Shown here: positions 11,301-23,169 of the stretch, piece after piece
Numbering within the stretch: position 1 is the stretch's first letter
How the letters are laid out: every line of letters starts with the position of its first letter
Assembly: GCA_030267565.1 (NCBI GenBank)
Contig: BRXU01000037.1
Coordinates: 310,001 to 374,000 of the forward strand
DNA length: 64,000 bases
Source of the DNA: Pleodorina starrii
Taxonomy: Eukaryota > Chlorophyta > Chlorophyceae > Chlamydomonadales > Volvocaceae
Direction: 5' to 3'
Made by a program: the position numbers and the translations under genes
The notes under the pieces: model-generated
Told to the model about the DNA's origin: nothing
The model's input: the letters and a program-made list of their open reading frames with translations, nothing else
Databases searched by the model: none

Positions 11301-14002
11301 GAGCCGGGACGCGAGCCGGAGGTCGTCAGGGGCCCGGTGACGGCGGCGGCGGCGGCGGCGGTGACGCTGCCCGAACTACTTGTACGGCTGAGCGGGTCGC
11401 CTGGCGGCAGCGAGAGCACGCCCGAGATGGCAGGCGCGGCGGCGGCGAGCCGGCCGTTGCCGTCGGCGGCGGCCGCCACCGCGACCGCGACACGCCCCTG
11501 GACTTTCACGGTCTTGTGCAGCACGTACGGCTGCTGTACTGCGTCCCCGTCCTCGTCGTACAGTACGTCACCGGCGCTGTCGTACGCGTTTTGCGGCTGC
11601 GAGAAGCCCTCGGGCGGCAGCTCCGGCGCCGCCGGTCGTGGTGGCGGCGGCGGCGGCGCCGCCGCCGCCGCCATCCCGTTACTGACTGAGCCCGGCCTGG
11701 GGAGCAGCGGCGCCGCGGCCGCCGTGCCTGTCGCCGCCACCGACGGCGGTCGTGCAACGCCCCCGCCCCCGCCGCCGCAATTAGGATTCGACACATCAGC
11801 CGCGAGCGACGTGGAAGTTAGCGGCGGCGGCGGCTCCGCCGCCGCAGCCGAAACGCCGGACGCGGCGGCGGCTGGCGGCGCTGCCGCCGCGCCGGCGGGC
11901 GGTGCACGGAGCGCATCGTACATCGCTTGCGCGTGTCGTACAAAGCTGTTGCAATGCGCCTCGAGCTCCTGTCGGGAGATGCGGTCGGGGGCCCCCGGGT
12001 GGGGTTACGGCCGTGGGGCGTGGGGGGACAGGCGAGCCGAATAAGGACCGGTGAGCGCATCATTGGGGTCGCATCTGCGGCGGCGGCTTTCAACGACGCG
12101 AGGCGGCAGCGGAGGGCAGCGATAAGGGGGAACTACGCAGCCCAGTGCCCCCAGTGTTGCTGCTGCTGTTGTTGCTGCGTTGCCCCGCTGCCGTGCTCAG
12201 CCACATGCCTTCCTTACCGATGCTCGGGATGTGCCTCCCCTCCCTCCCCGCGCCAGGCCCCGGCCGACACTCCCCCTACCGCTCCCGCCGCTGCCGCCGC
12301 CGCCCCTCCTGCCCCTCGCGTCCCGCCCGCCCGCCCGCCCGCCCGCCGCCCCCCCTGTCTCCCCGCCAGCTGCCCGCCAGCTGCTGCCACCCGGCACAGC
12401 CTTCCGCCGCCCCGCCCCGCCCCGCCCCGCCCCGCGCGGCCCCACCCCGCCCCGCCCCACGCCGCCCCAACCCGCCCCGCCCCCGCCCCCGCCCCGCCCC
12501 GCCCCTCCCCGCGCCGCCCCAACCCGAACCCCTCATCGCTGACCTTTTGCGGCGGCCAGAACGCCTTGCTGGTCAGTGCCGCGCCCGGCCCCGGCCCCGC
12601 CGCCACCGTCATCGCCGGCGCAGCAGCTCCTCCCGAGGGGGCAGAGGCGGCGGTGGGAGTGGTTTCGGAGCCAGGTGGCAGCGCCCGAACGGGCACGCGC
12701 AGACAGCAGACACCGCCCGCGAGCACCACGAGCGCATCTGGGAGTGACGACGATGCGGGGGTGGGGTGGGGTGGGGGTGGGGTGGGGTGGGGGGGTGGGG
12801 GTCGAGTGGGGTGGTAGAATGGGGGTGGAGTGGGGTGGGAGGGACGGATACACGGGCTCAAAAGAAAGGCGTGCGTGCGGGTGGGGATGTGGAAGGCGCA
12901 GCAGCAGCAGCATTGTCACGACACCGGACGCACGGGCGGGCGGGCAGGAACACGCGCACACACTGACGTCAATGAGCGCGCGTGGACAAAGGGGGAGGAG
13001 GACTGGAGGGAAGAGACGGGGAAGGGGGGGGGCGGGAGGCGGTGCCGCGCTTCGCCCGCCGTTGCGCGGGGGGGGGGGGGGGTTGGGGAGGCATCAGTCG
13101 GCCGCGTGGGTAGTGATGCTGGGAGGTAACGTTGCCCGCTGCACAGTACGCGGCACCCGAACCGCTAATCCAGCACGTGGCGCGTGCGCTGCTCTGTGGG
13201 TCGCCGCGCGCGGGAGAACAGCCTGGCTAGGATATTAGGATGGACGCCGAGCCCCACCCCAGATCCGCACGGAGTGGTTCGAGCGGCTTCATGTGCCCCT
13301 GGGGCCTGAAGCCTGGGCGGCGTCAAGGGGGCCGGAAAGGCGGCAACAGGCGCTGCGTGTTTGCGGTTGGGGGCCAGGGAGTGTGATATGCTCCTTTATA
13401 TAACAACGAGTTCGGGGCTCGCAGGCGCTCCGGGGATTGCAGGGGGATCCGCCAGTCGAGTAACCTCCGCCTGCTGGCGCAGCAGGAGGCCAGGGGTGCT
13501 GCGTACTGTACTGTACCTTGCAAGTGTTGGTGGCTGCCTGCGCCGCCGGAAGTGGGTTCTGGCGGCCTGAGGTCAACAATTACCTGCGCGCAGTGTCGGG
13601 TGATGTGGATTGATGGCGCACGTGGGTTGGTGGCATGGCGGATGCGTGGGCGTGGCACAGCCGAGTGAAAACCGCGGTTGCGGGGAGGGAGGGAGGGTGG
13701 GTGGCCGCTGGCGGGCCGGCCGGCCTACCCCCCCCTGTGCAATGCCCACGGCATAATCCCACCTTGCTGGTGCTCTTCGGTGGCAGATCAAAGACCAGGT
13801 GGGGTGGGCTGGGCTTAAGCTCCGCGCGAAGGTCGGCCGGGGCGCTGAGCCGGAAGCTTGGTGAGAATGGGTACGATATGACCGTGCGCAGCGACTGGCT
13901 GGTAGTGTTCTTGATAAGCAAGTTTCTGGTTTGGGGCCCTGCCGCTGCAGTGTAGTTTTTGAATAGGACTTCCGCTGGCACGGTGTACACGTCCGCTTCC
14001 AT
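8342..14002 (-). CDS. Protein with N-terminal MSP/ASH-like Ig domain and long low-complexity tail
   Basis: Seven minus-strand exons: 14002-13763, 13583-13517, 12737-12544, 11968-11121, 10754-10336, 9965-9106 and 8617-8342. All have GT-AG borders and matching phases. Their sum is 2904 bases, giving 967 residues and a stop. Residues 1 to about 125 form a beta-sandwich pattern of the MSP/ASH type seen in HYDIN-like ciliary and centrosomal proteins: VPAEVLFKNY, RNLLIKNTTSQSLRTVI, FRLSAP, LPPKSTSKVIVDLRPPEP and DALVVLAGGVCCLRVPVRAL. The rest is mostly Ala/Pro/Gly-rich with islands of real complexity (ELEAHCNSFVRHAQAMYDAL, LRQAALAAAFRELGITDLP). It ends MQRLKANWDALG. A flagellar or basal-body role is inferred from the domain only. 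The start could lie further upstream, because TTATAG directly before CAAATG may be an acceptor. Confidence 0.68.
9735..9770 (-). other. First of two related QIxS motifs in the MSP-domain protein
   Basis: In exon 6 this segment encodes LEARLVQQIESNVL. A second segment at about 9385-9425 encodes FEVQLQRQIDSDV. The shared pattern is acidic-hydrophobic, then Leu, then Q-I-x-S-x-V. It stands out from the surrounding low-complexity sequence and may be a repeated short binding motif. Confidence 0.45.
10061..10170 (+). repeat. TTTTAGGG-like telomeric repeats inside an intron
   Basis: Degenerate GGTTTTGGGTTTAGGG at about 10063-10078 and a cleaner GGGTTTTAGGGTTTTAGGG at about 10143-10165 lie in the 370-bp intron 10335-9966 of the MSP-domain gene. 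TTTTAGGG is the telomere unit of Chlamydomonas and Volvox. Confidence 0.7.
10886..10933. repeat. 15-bp tandem triplet in an intron
   Basis: The unit GCGACCTCTTTGTTC is repeated three times head to tail within the 366-bp intron 11120-10755 of the MSP-domain gene. No function is evident. Confidence 0.8.
12757..12842. repeat. GGGTGGGGT minisatellite in an intron
   Basis: G-rich repeats of GGGTGGGGT type on the + strand, at the 3' end of the intron before exon 3 of the MSP-domain gene. On the transcript strand they make a long C-rich, pyrimidine-like tract just before the CAG acceptor at 12738-12740. Confidence 0.75.
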
Positions 14003-15134
14003 TTGCTATAAGGGAAGCCGTTTCCGATGATGCATCGCTCTTGCAACAGTGTGCGGGTCGCTCGTCAGTTGTAATTGCTTTGTATAGAACGTGCAATGCA
14101 AGACAATCTACATTGAAGGCGATCAACGACTATTCTTCCGAGTGCCGTACGGACTACTTCCAGCCGAAGAAGATGACTACAGAAACTTCGGTGGCATTGT
14201 GTTGCCATCGAAAACGTTTTCGCCTTTGTCTGAACTTGAACCTAACCTCTTATTTAGGAACCTGCAAAGGGGCGTGCTCATGGCTCTTACAACCTTGACA
14301 CGCCCCGATTGACCTTGTGGCTCCTGCACCATGACCTCCTGATAAGAATTGAACTGAATAAACATGAGTACTGAAGCTTCTGACGCGTATCAATATTCTC
14401 TTTTGAAACCATTCTTTCGGCTATCGGGTGTGTGGAAGCCTTTCAGGAACAATTAAGGGGCGCAGGTAGTTGTGGAAGGATAACCCATAATTGGTCAAAG
14501 TGGTCGTGCAATAGAACGCATTGTTAAGTGTCTGCAGACTCGGCGTCGCTAGAACTTCCCCAAGACGCCAACAGCATAATGTTTAGGCGAGTCCCTACAA
14601 AACTGGTTCTCACAGCGGAACTACACGTACGAGAGCACAGTGATGGTGAAGTTATCCAAGAAGCAAGACCCGTATCTTTCGATGCGCCCAAGATGCGACA
14701 CGACAGCAATCTCCGACACACGTCATTATAAACGTTTCAATTCAATGCATTTGCAACAATTTTACAGACACTATCATAGAACTCGCCAGCAGCATATAAC
14801 GAAGTATCATAAGTGGAAAGTTTTGGCGGTCAACCAGAATGAGCAGCAAGCGCCCCTTGTTCCAGCTTTTGGTTGTGTCTGGCGTTACCAATATGATGGG
14901 CTCGACGCAGCGCAAGGCCAGTAAGAATCGTAGTTGAAGGAGTCTGCGGAGACGCAAGGAGGTTCCGACTTTGTCGGTTGCCCTGTCACGGAGAAACAAC
15001 CCTAGCTCTACCGCGAAACTTGCGGAGCTGCCAGCGCCACAACGCCTTTCCTCAGTCCCTTGGCTTCTATCACGACCTCCCAGGGGCCCTGCCTCCAGCC
15101 TCACCCGCCTCGACAACCTGCCCTCCACCTCGAA
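14003..15134. other. AT-richer region between divergent genes, with two possible + strand exons
   Basis: This is the shared upstream region of the MSP-domain gene (-) and the amine oxidase (+). Two + strand frames read like real protein with ordinary, less GC-biased codons. The first is about 14088-14312 (QCKTIYIEGDQRLFFRVPYG, ending LTTLTRPD), preceded by a TTTGTATAG acceptor-like site. The second is about 14528-14731 (SADSASLELPQDANSIMFRR onward), preceded by TGTCTGCAG. No initiator or joining donor could be fixed. They may be exons of a small unrecognised gene or remnants of an insertion. Confidence 0.35.
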
Positions 15135-18100
15135 ATGGCTCCGCATCCTCTCGACAGCGGCCCCTCCGGCGCGGAAGCGCAACAAGCCCCGGGCCCAGAG
15201 CCCATCGACACGGACGTCATAGTTATCGGTGCCGGAATCTCCGGCCTCGCCTGCGCCACGGCGCTCAGAGGCGCGGGACTGCGCGTCACCGTGCTGGAGG
15301 CGCGCCATCGCGCGGGCGGCCGCCTCCACACCGTCCCCCTCAGCGCCGGTCCCGGCCGGCCCAGCTACCCGGTTGACCTGGGGGCCGCCTGGGTGCACGG
15401 CATCGGCAGCGCCGGCGCGCCCAACGCCCTGTACGCTCTGGCGTGCAACCTGGAGCTGGGCTGTCGCCCCACCGACTACAACGACGCGGCCGTGTACGCG
15501 TGTGACGGTTCGCGTCTGTCGTACAGCGCCGTGGCGGACATGGAGCACCTGTGAGTCGGATCGGTTGGATCGGTTGGGACGATGTTCCTTTCCTGAGCCG
15601 TTTGAAACCAGTTTCTGTTCGCTGGTTGGATGGGACTTGTGTGATCGTGCTAGTGGGGACTACATGTGGCATGCATGTAGCAGGTTGCAATGTGGTCACG
15701 TTAAGGAGCGGCGCGCAGGGGGGGGGGCACCACCAGCCAGCGAGCCAGGGAGGGACTGCCGGTGTGAGTCGCACGCACGTGTGTGTGCGTGTGTGTGTAT
15801 GTGTGCGCTGGAGTGACGAAGAGGAGGTTTTCCCTGGAGGGTCTTCGCCATTTGTCTGTTGTCTTGTGCCGCTGCCCTTCTCACTTCCCTCGTTCCGTGC
15901 CTTCCCTCCACCCGGGCGCATAGCTGCCCCTCCACCGTCCTCCTCCCTCCCCACCCCCCCACGGTGGCTCCTGCCCCAAAACCATCTTCTGGTGTGTGGG
16001 GGGAGGAACATCCGAGAGCGCGGCCAACCCGTGAGAAGTACCAACCAACCACGTTTCCCTTCCCGCCCCATGTTGCCCGCCCCTGCCCTCCCCTTCCTGC
16101 CTGCCCCTGCCCTCCCCTTCCTTGCCCGCCCCTTCCCTCCCCTTTCTGCCTGCCCCTACCTGCCCCATCCTTGCCCGCCCCTCCCCGCCCCTTCCTTGCC
16201 TGGCCCTCCCGCCCCTTGCGCCGTGCAGCTACCTCTCCTTCGAGCAGCACCTCCGGTCGCTCCTCCAAGGGACGGACCCACGGGTCGCACTGATGCCCAT
16301 CCAGACCGCCCTCGAGGCCTTCGCCGCGCAGCGGCGCCTGTCGGCGGCTCAGACCGCCCACCTGTCGTACGCCGTATCCAACCACATGGAACACTACTGG
16401 GCGGGGGAGGCGGGCGCCATGGGCGTGGCGGCGCTGGACGAGGTCGTACTACCCGGCGGCGATGTCGTACTGGGGGAGGGGTACGGCAGGATGGTGGGCG
16501 CGCTCGCGGCCGGGCTGGACGATGTGCGGCTGGGACACGAGGTGCAGGCTGTACAGTACGGCAGCGGCGGCGTGGCGGTGACGGCGCGGGTGGTGCCTGG
16601 CGCCGCCGCCGGCGGCGGCGGCGGCGGTGGCGGCGGCAGCGGCAGTGGTGGTTTGGTGCGCCTGACGGCGCGCGCGGCGGTGGTGACGCTGCCGCTGGGG
16701 GTGTTACGCAGCGGGGCGGTGGAGTTCAGTCCGCCGCTGGCGGCAGTGGACCCCGCCAAGGCCGCAGCCATCGCGCGGCTAGGCACCGCGGTGTACAACA
16801 AGGTACGGCGGAAGGGTACGGCGAAAGGGTACGGCATAGAGCTGGCTGTGCACTGCACGCCAGCCTGCCAGCACGCTAGCCGGAAGGGTGCGCCCCAGCA
16901 GGCGCCAATGCTGGGGGAAACTAGCGGGTTATTGTTGTCGATGTTGACGGGAGGGTGTCACTCTGTGGGTGACTCGCCCGCCTGCACACCTGCCTACGGA
17001 CGCGGGGGGTTATTCACGTATAAGCCGGAGCCCGTGAACGGACGCGGGGAGGGGGAGAGGTGGACGGCGCGTGAACCGCCCGAGGAAGGCACGGCCCACA
17101 GGCGCTGCCTGCTGCTGCCCACCACGCAGACATACCTTCCCCATGCGTCCCTCACCGGCGGAAGCTCAGTACCACCTATCTGCTGTCTTTGGAGTGTTGT
17201 GTTTATGAGTGTTGTCGGCGTGAATGCTGTGTGTTGTCGCATTGCTGTACACGTCTCCCCAGTCTGCCTGCCTGCCTGCCTGCCTGCCTGCCCGCCTCAA
17301 CCCCCACCGCCGCCCCTTAACCGGGGATGCGCCACCGTGGGGCGTTGTACAACAGTTGATCATGTTGTACGACACATCGGACGTGTTTTGGGACGATACG
17401 GCCTTCATCTACCGCATCCCAGCCCCCTGGGAGTGCGGCCGCTGGAGCTACTTCCTCAACCTGCACAAGGTACGGCACCGTACGGCACTAGGGCCGGGCG
17501 GGGACCGGTTGGCCACCGGGGGGTTTGAGGCGGGAGGCAGTGACCAGAGGTGGTGAGGGCGGGGTAAGATGTACTTTACCCCTCACCCGACTTTTAAAAA
17601 TGCCGGTGCGCTGTCGAGTGAAACGGCCGCGATATTGGGCGCGGCAGGGGCAGGGGCAGGGCCAGGGTCGCGCGTTCCAGACCGCTTATCAGCTCCTTTG
17701 AGCTGTTGGCCGTTTCTTCAGTTGGCCGTTTCTTCACTTGGCCGTTGTCACGCTGCCGTTGGGGCTGTGTCGGCTGTAGGCGTGCATTGCGAACCTGGTC
17801 GCCCGCCCCTGGTCGTAGTGTTGTGGTTGTGCGCTTGTGCTTCCAATCGGCAGCGGGGCTGGCCAGTTGAGGTCGTTTGGGTTTGTCCATCAAGACCTGG
17901 CCATCCCTCTTTCTCTCCCTCCGTCGCTCCCTCCCGCCCTCCGTCCCTCCCTCCGTCCCTCCCTCCGTCCCTCCCTCCCTCCCTAGGGGCCTGGCAGCTG
18001 CACCCAGAGCAGAGCCAACCACCAACTACCCATTGCACGCTTAAGCCTCCCTCCCTCTCTTCCTCCCTCCCTCCCTCCCTCCCTCCCTCCTTCCCTTTCT

Positions 18101-19693
18101 GCGCGCCTGTTTTGCCGTACACTCCGACGACAACGACGATAACAACGACAACAACGTCGACGCGGCCACTGCGTGAAGGTGTGCGGCGCACCCATTCTGG
18201 TGGCGTTCAATCTGGGGGAGGCTGCCGTACAGTTGGAGACCGCCAGCGACGAAGAGGCGGTGCAGGGCGCGATGCGCGCGCTGGCGGGGCTGTACGGCAC
18301 CGAGCGTGTACGACGGCCGCGCCAGGCGGTCGTGACGCGGTGGGGCAGCGATCCGTACTCCAGGTACGACACGGCTCGCCCGGGAGCGGGGGCTCGGCCA
18401 GTCGTTCTCTGCTGAATAGAAAACGTTGGGAAAAAAGGGAGCGGGGGCGGAAAGAACCCACCGCCGGGGGCTGGGCGGCGGTGGTGTTTGCGGGTACCGT
18501 AACGGACTGGTGGAGGCACTCGGGGGGGGCATGTGGGCTTGTGGTGTCAGACGTAGGGAGGGCCCTGCCTACCTGCCTACCTCCCTTCGGGGTTGCGCTG
18601 CCACAGAAGCCGCTGAAGAGCGGCGGACGCGGGCGCCAAGGTGTGTCAGGGACAAGGGAGAGGGGAGAGGGGACAGGGGAGGGGAGACAGCACCGCAGCG
18701 GCGCCGCTGCGACTATGACCATGACTATGACTATGCACCATGACTACCCAGGGGCCTTCCTCGCCTGCACCTCCTCCCCGCCTGTTCTCTTCCCAACGAA
18801 CCGCTCCTTAGTGGGGTGCTGTTCGCCCGGCTGCTGTACGGCTGTACTGCAACACCTCACACCTCACGTCACCCGATCCGGCCCCCGAACAACCATTTCC
18901 ATTTCCATTTCCACCTCCACATCCAGTCTCCAATTTCTACCCGGGCATCTCCACATGACCGCATGCTCACAATCCGTGCCGCTGTCGGACGTCGTACGAC
19001 GACAGGATGTCGTACACGTACGTCCCCGCTGGCCTGACGGGCGCCGCCTTCGACGATGTCGCCCGCCCCCTCCTGGGCCGCCTCTACTTCGCGGGGGAAG
19101 CCTCGCACCGCAGTCACTACGGCACCGCACACGGCGCGTACGACTCAGGGCGCATGGCGGCGGCGGCCATCCTGCAGCAGCTCGCTGCCGGCGGCGCCGC
19201 GGCGGCGGCGGCGCCGCCGCCGCGACTGCCAGCGTGGCCCATGGGTCGCATCGCGGCGGCGCCGCCACGCGTCGTCAGGTCGCAGGTACGGAACGCCCAA
19301 TGGTGGGCGACTCAGCTAGCCGAGCCGCGACGCGGCGGCGGCGGCGCCGCCGCCGCCGCCGCCGCTTCCGCGGCGGCGCTGTGCTTGGCGCCGACGGGTG
19401 GGATCCAGATCCAGATTCAGATCCAGTTGTCGGCGGTGGCGACGGCTGCCGCCGACGCTGTCGGCGCCGGTGGCGATGGTTTCGGAGCGGGTCAGCCAGC
19501 GGACCGCGACGGAGTGGGGATTGGGGACGGGCAGCCAGTGGACGGGTGCGGGACCCGGACTGGGGGCGCGGCGGGGGATGAGGGACGGGCGGACGCGTGC
19601 GGCGGCAACGGCGACAGCGGCGCCGCCGCTGCAGCGGCGCCTAATGCCGCTGCAGCGGCCGGCGCCGGGCGGGTCAGCCGCTCCAAGTTGTGA
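15135..19693 (+). CDS. Flavin-containing amine oxidase (polyamine oxidase / LSD1-like)
   Basis: Five exons: 15135-15550, 16229-16802, 17356-17469, 18179-18363 and 19006-19693. They have GT-AG borders and total 1977 bases (658 residues). Residues 28-63 hold the FAD-binding Rossmann motif (VIVIGAGISGLACATALRG, then EARHRAGGR). DLGAAWVHG follows. Exon 3 gives YDTSDVFWDDTAF, exon 4 gives VTRWGSDPYS, and exon 5 opens SYTYVPAG and carries GEASHRSHYGTAHGAYDSG, the C-terminal FAD/substrate signature of the family. No SWIRM domain is present, so a polyamine oxidase is as likely as a histone demethylase. The expected reaction is FAD-dependent oxidation of an amine by oxygen to aldehyde and peroxide. 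The last 180 residues are an Ala/Gly-rich extension with no known match. The start ATG is the first in frame before the FAD motif. Confidence 0.88.
17915..18110. repeat. CCCT/CCGT pyrimidine-rich repeats in an intron
   Basis: CCCTCCGTCCCTCC-type tandem repeats lie in the 709-bp intron 17470-18178 of the amine oxidase gene. Similar CCTGCCCCTGCCCTCC repeats lie in the intron at about 16080-16220. Confidence 0.75.
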
Positions 19694-20508
19694 GAAAAGA
19701 AGCGGCGACGAAAGGGGAGGGGGAGGGGGAGTGAAGGGGAGGAAGGACAACGCAGCGAAGTGTCAGACACGGTGGAGGGGACAGACGGGTGGGGGCCTGG
19801 TGGGGGCCGGCTGGGGGCCGGATGCGCTCAGGACTTGGTGCCATGTGAGCGAGGATGAGAGCACGAGACCGCGCGCGCTTCGTTGGCGGTTGGTGCCCGA
19901 ATCAGCGGGAGATGAAGAGTTGTCGCGGTTGTCGCTTGGCTCCGGATGTGGGGGTTGTTGGCAGTTCGATTTGTTGGCACAAACCATGACATGAAATGCG
20001 CAGTAAGCTGTGGCCGTGTGGCGTGGGGAGGAAGGTGGTGGACGGTGGCTGCCGACGTGTGGGGGAAGATGTACGGCATGCCCACCGTGTGAGGTTGGCG
20101 GGGGGGGGGGGCGGCGGCGCGCGCGGGAGAGAGGAAGGGGTCGGAGGGTCGACGTGTCGGGTCGGGACGGGGGGTGTCGTTATGCGGCGTGGAGAGGGGG
20201 CCGGTGGCAGCTGTACCGCAACCTGATAGGCTGATATCCCGATACCCCCCAGGTTTCGGAGCACGGACATGCGTTCGTAGGAATTTGAATTTGCGTTGCG
20301 TGCGCACGTGTCCGCATCCCGGTCCCGGGTGGGACGCGTGCCGTACACGTGGTCCTGGTAGTACGACAGAAACCTTCACCTTCCCATCCCACCGCCCAGC
20401 ACAAAATGAAAACAACAAACCGAGAACAAGCAAAGCAACGTTGGAAACGGTCATGCATGGCCCCAGCTTGTGCGAGGCGTGGCCTTGCCGCTTGCCGTCT
20501 CCGTTCTC

Positions 20509-20690
20509 CAAGTAGTACTAGTATCGTGTTATGTAGTAGTATCGAGTCGTGTTATGTAGTAGTATCGAGTCGTGTTATGTAGTAGTATCGAGTCGTGTTA
20601 TGTAGTAGTATCGAGTCATGTCATGTAGTAGTATCGAGTCATGTCATGTAGTAGTATCGAGTCATGTCATGTAGTAGTGTCTCGAGTCGT
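20509..20690. repeat. 23-bp tandem repeat (TAGTAGTATCGAGTC unit)
   Basis: About seven head-to-tail copies of TAGTAGTATCGAGTCRTGTYATG with a few substitutions. The first units have GTGTTATG and later ones ATGTCATG, so the array shows a gradient of variants. Confidence 0.88.
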
Positions 20691-21013
20691 GTGTCATATG
20701 ATGAGAGCCCCCTGACACGTCGTTCGCGTCTGGGTTGAATCCTGGATGCGGCTGCCGTGGTGTGATGTGGTGCGCCGCACTGGTCGACTTGAGGGGAGGA
20801 GGGCGTCGTGCTGCTCTCTTTTCCGGTCGTCCTGACCTGTCCTTTTCCTTGCTGTTGCTGTTGCTGTTGCTGGGTGTGTTAGTGTGTGTGAGTGTGTGTT
20901 TTGTGCACACGCTTGCTGCCGTGCCGTCTCCCTCCATTTTCAATGGGTCGCAGCAACGCTGTTTGTCTTTGGTGGCGTTTTTTCCACAATGTCCTCTTTT
21001 TTGCGACGGCCGG

Positions 21014-21110
21014 TGGATCTGATGGATCCTGGCGGATCCGATGGATCCTGACGGATCCGATGGATCCTGGCGGATCCGATGGATCCGGTGGATCCGATGG
21101 ATCCTAGCGC
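21014..21110. repeat. 19-bp tandem repeat of GGATCC units
   Basis: GGATCCGATGGATCCTGGC is repeated about five times, giving dense BamHI-type palindromes (GGATCC). Confidence 0.88.
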
Positions 21111-21433
21111 ATCCAGGGTATCGATATCAACGCCGCGCCAATACCCACAGAGAACGGAGCTGGTGGGGGCGGTGGTGTGGGCGTCCTCCTCCGGTCAAGC
21201 TGGTCCTGTCAAGAGGGTGCCGTACACCTGTACGATTACGTGTATATCCCGTGTTGTGCCCGGATGCATGGTGCGCTGTCGGGCCGTCCCACAGCCGGGT
21301 CGCGCGGCTCCTTTCCCCCTTTTTTAGGTTTTGCGCGCACCTCGCGCCGTGACCCAAAGTTCCCCCACGACATGCCTTACATTTGTATCGTATTGTACAT
21401 TGATGGTTGCACGCGTGGCTTAAAAGTGTCGCA

Positions 21434-21522
21434 ACCAAGGGGTGTGAGGGCCTTGTTGCGACGGCGTTGTGAGGGCGTTGTTGCGACGGCGTTGTGAGGG
21501 CGTTGTTGCGACGGCGTTGTGA
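21434..21522. repeat. Tandem repeat of GTTGTGAGGGCGTTGTTGC
   Basis: Three to four copies of a roughly 25-bp unit containing GACGGCGTTGTGAGGGC lie next to a sudden drop in GC content. Confidence 0.85.
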
Positions 21523-22664
21523 AAAGTAGAATTGACAAAATGTTCTTAAATGTTAACGAATTTGTCAGTTCGCCTCTTATGTATGGTTGTTACAGTGTCT
21601 CGTGTTGGCTGTCTCGGCTCTTGGCTCTTCGGATCTGGATTCCGGTATACCGTTGGTCGTTTGTGTGCCGTTGGTCGTTAAGGAGTTTCCCAGGGCGTCA
21701 TACTATGCGCTTTTTGACTTCCTCTCCCGAGCATGAAAGCCCTTTCATTCTCCTTTCCTCTCCTCTCCCTTGTACAGGCAAGCCCCTCCTTACGGACATC
21801 GGGACATGTATGGCGGAAATAAAGCTGCGCCGTATAGTGTAGTACCAGCGTATAGTGCATCCCTGCGTGCGCAATGTCGTTGCGTTAGCGATGACTGGTG
21901 GTAGGGATCGGGACGCAGCTTGCAGATTTCTGATCACGCCTCGCTTCCCTTGCCACACCGGGACCCTTCCCATTCCCCCTAATGACAACCCAACCCGAAA
22001 GCACCCGAAAGACCGAGACACGGCTCCGGCTGCTCATCCCTCTCTCGCCAATCGGTCGGGCCGTTTAAGTCCTTAGTGGGGCTGCGAACACCGCCTCGCC
22101 CCTCAGCAGCGTCCCCGAGACGCCCGGGTCGCTTGGCGGCCCGACCCTGACCCCGTGAGCCGTGACTGGTGCGCTGGTTCCGTGATCGTACGGCGGTTGC
22201 CGTACCGGCAGTTCAACAGAGTCGGAGAGCGCTGCCTCGGGGGGGAGTGTGGGTACCAACTGCCCAGCCCCCCCCCCGGGTAGCCTGTACCCGTTTCAAT
22301 TTACTTGCCCCTTTTGTAGGCTGCTGGGCTCAGATGGCTCCTGGCTGCTGATTTAGCTGGCGCGGCTTCCTGCTATGTGATGGCTATGCCCCAGCCCCCA
22401 GGAGTACGGGTATCGAAGGGTGGCTGAGTACTGAGTAATCCGCTGGTAGTCGGTACGGCCAACGATCGGTGTGACAGCTGGTCCTCCTCTTACATTAACG
22501 AATAACAATCAACACGTCTTTGAAAGGTGGGCAAGACAGATCACATATTGTTGTATGAACAACCGGTTACGGAAGAGGCCTGGGCGGAGCAAACTGCGGG
22601 GGCTGTGGTGGGATAACGTAGCGAGGATAAGAGGGGTTGTGCAGACTGGTGCGGATGCGTGACA

Positions 22665-23169
22665 CAGCTGGACTGCAGCCGGGCTCACTGCATCCAGTAC
22701 TGGCCCCGAGGCCTGACCGCTGGGGCGAGGCCGCGCTCCTTCTTCCTAGCGTGAGGTCCGAGCTCGGCGCCTACGTGCGCGCGAGCAACAGTGCTGCTGA
22801 GCTGACTACTATAATGCACAAGCGATAAGGCAGCCAGCCAGGTTGATCAGGCCCGGCCGGCGCCGCGCTAGTGCATGTGAGACACCATTGTGGCGGCTTG
22901 GGCTAACGCCACAGCGAGAGTCGCTGCTGGGGATCTGATTGTATGTTACAATATCATATATCCTTCGGCATCGTAATGACCAAGCGAAGCGCTTCCAGCA
23001 GGAAGCGCTCGCGCCTAGGTAGGAGCTCGTTTGGACGAGCAGTACGACCGTAATATCTCCCATAAGATGGAGATACGTCCAGATACGCTCGAGGGTCCTT
23101 CCTAGCGTCTCTCCGCGCCCTCACCGGGCATTTGTCCCGGAAATGTACCGACACCAACGGTGCACGACA
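22665..23169 (-). repeat. 3' LTR of the gypsy element
   Basis: Direct repeat of 34395-34899, with no difference seen on reading. It holds TGTAA (TTACA at 22946-22950 on the + strand), a likely poly(A) signal for the element's transcript. Confidence 0.92.

Larger units (their letters stand above)
19694..22664. other. 3' flank of the amine oxidase gene with several minisatellites; no supported gene
   Basis: About 3 kb between the amine oxidase stop and the retrotransposon. Three tandem repeat arrays are listed separately. The open frames present are short or compositional. One of them, on the + strand near 21519, begins with GTG and has no features. No clear TGTAA signal was found close to the stop. 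Confidence 0.55.

Noticed and set aside
10854..12044. 396-residue + strand frame, and the 358-residue + frame at 9084-10160
   Set aside because: Antisense to exons of the MSP-domain gene, whose exon phases agree throughout.
15551..16879. 442-residue + strand frame, and 670-residue + frame at 17569-19581
   Set aside because: They run through introns and out-of-frame exons of the amine oxidase, whose spliced frame carries all family motifs.
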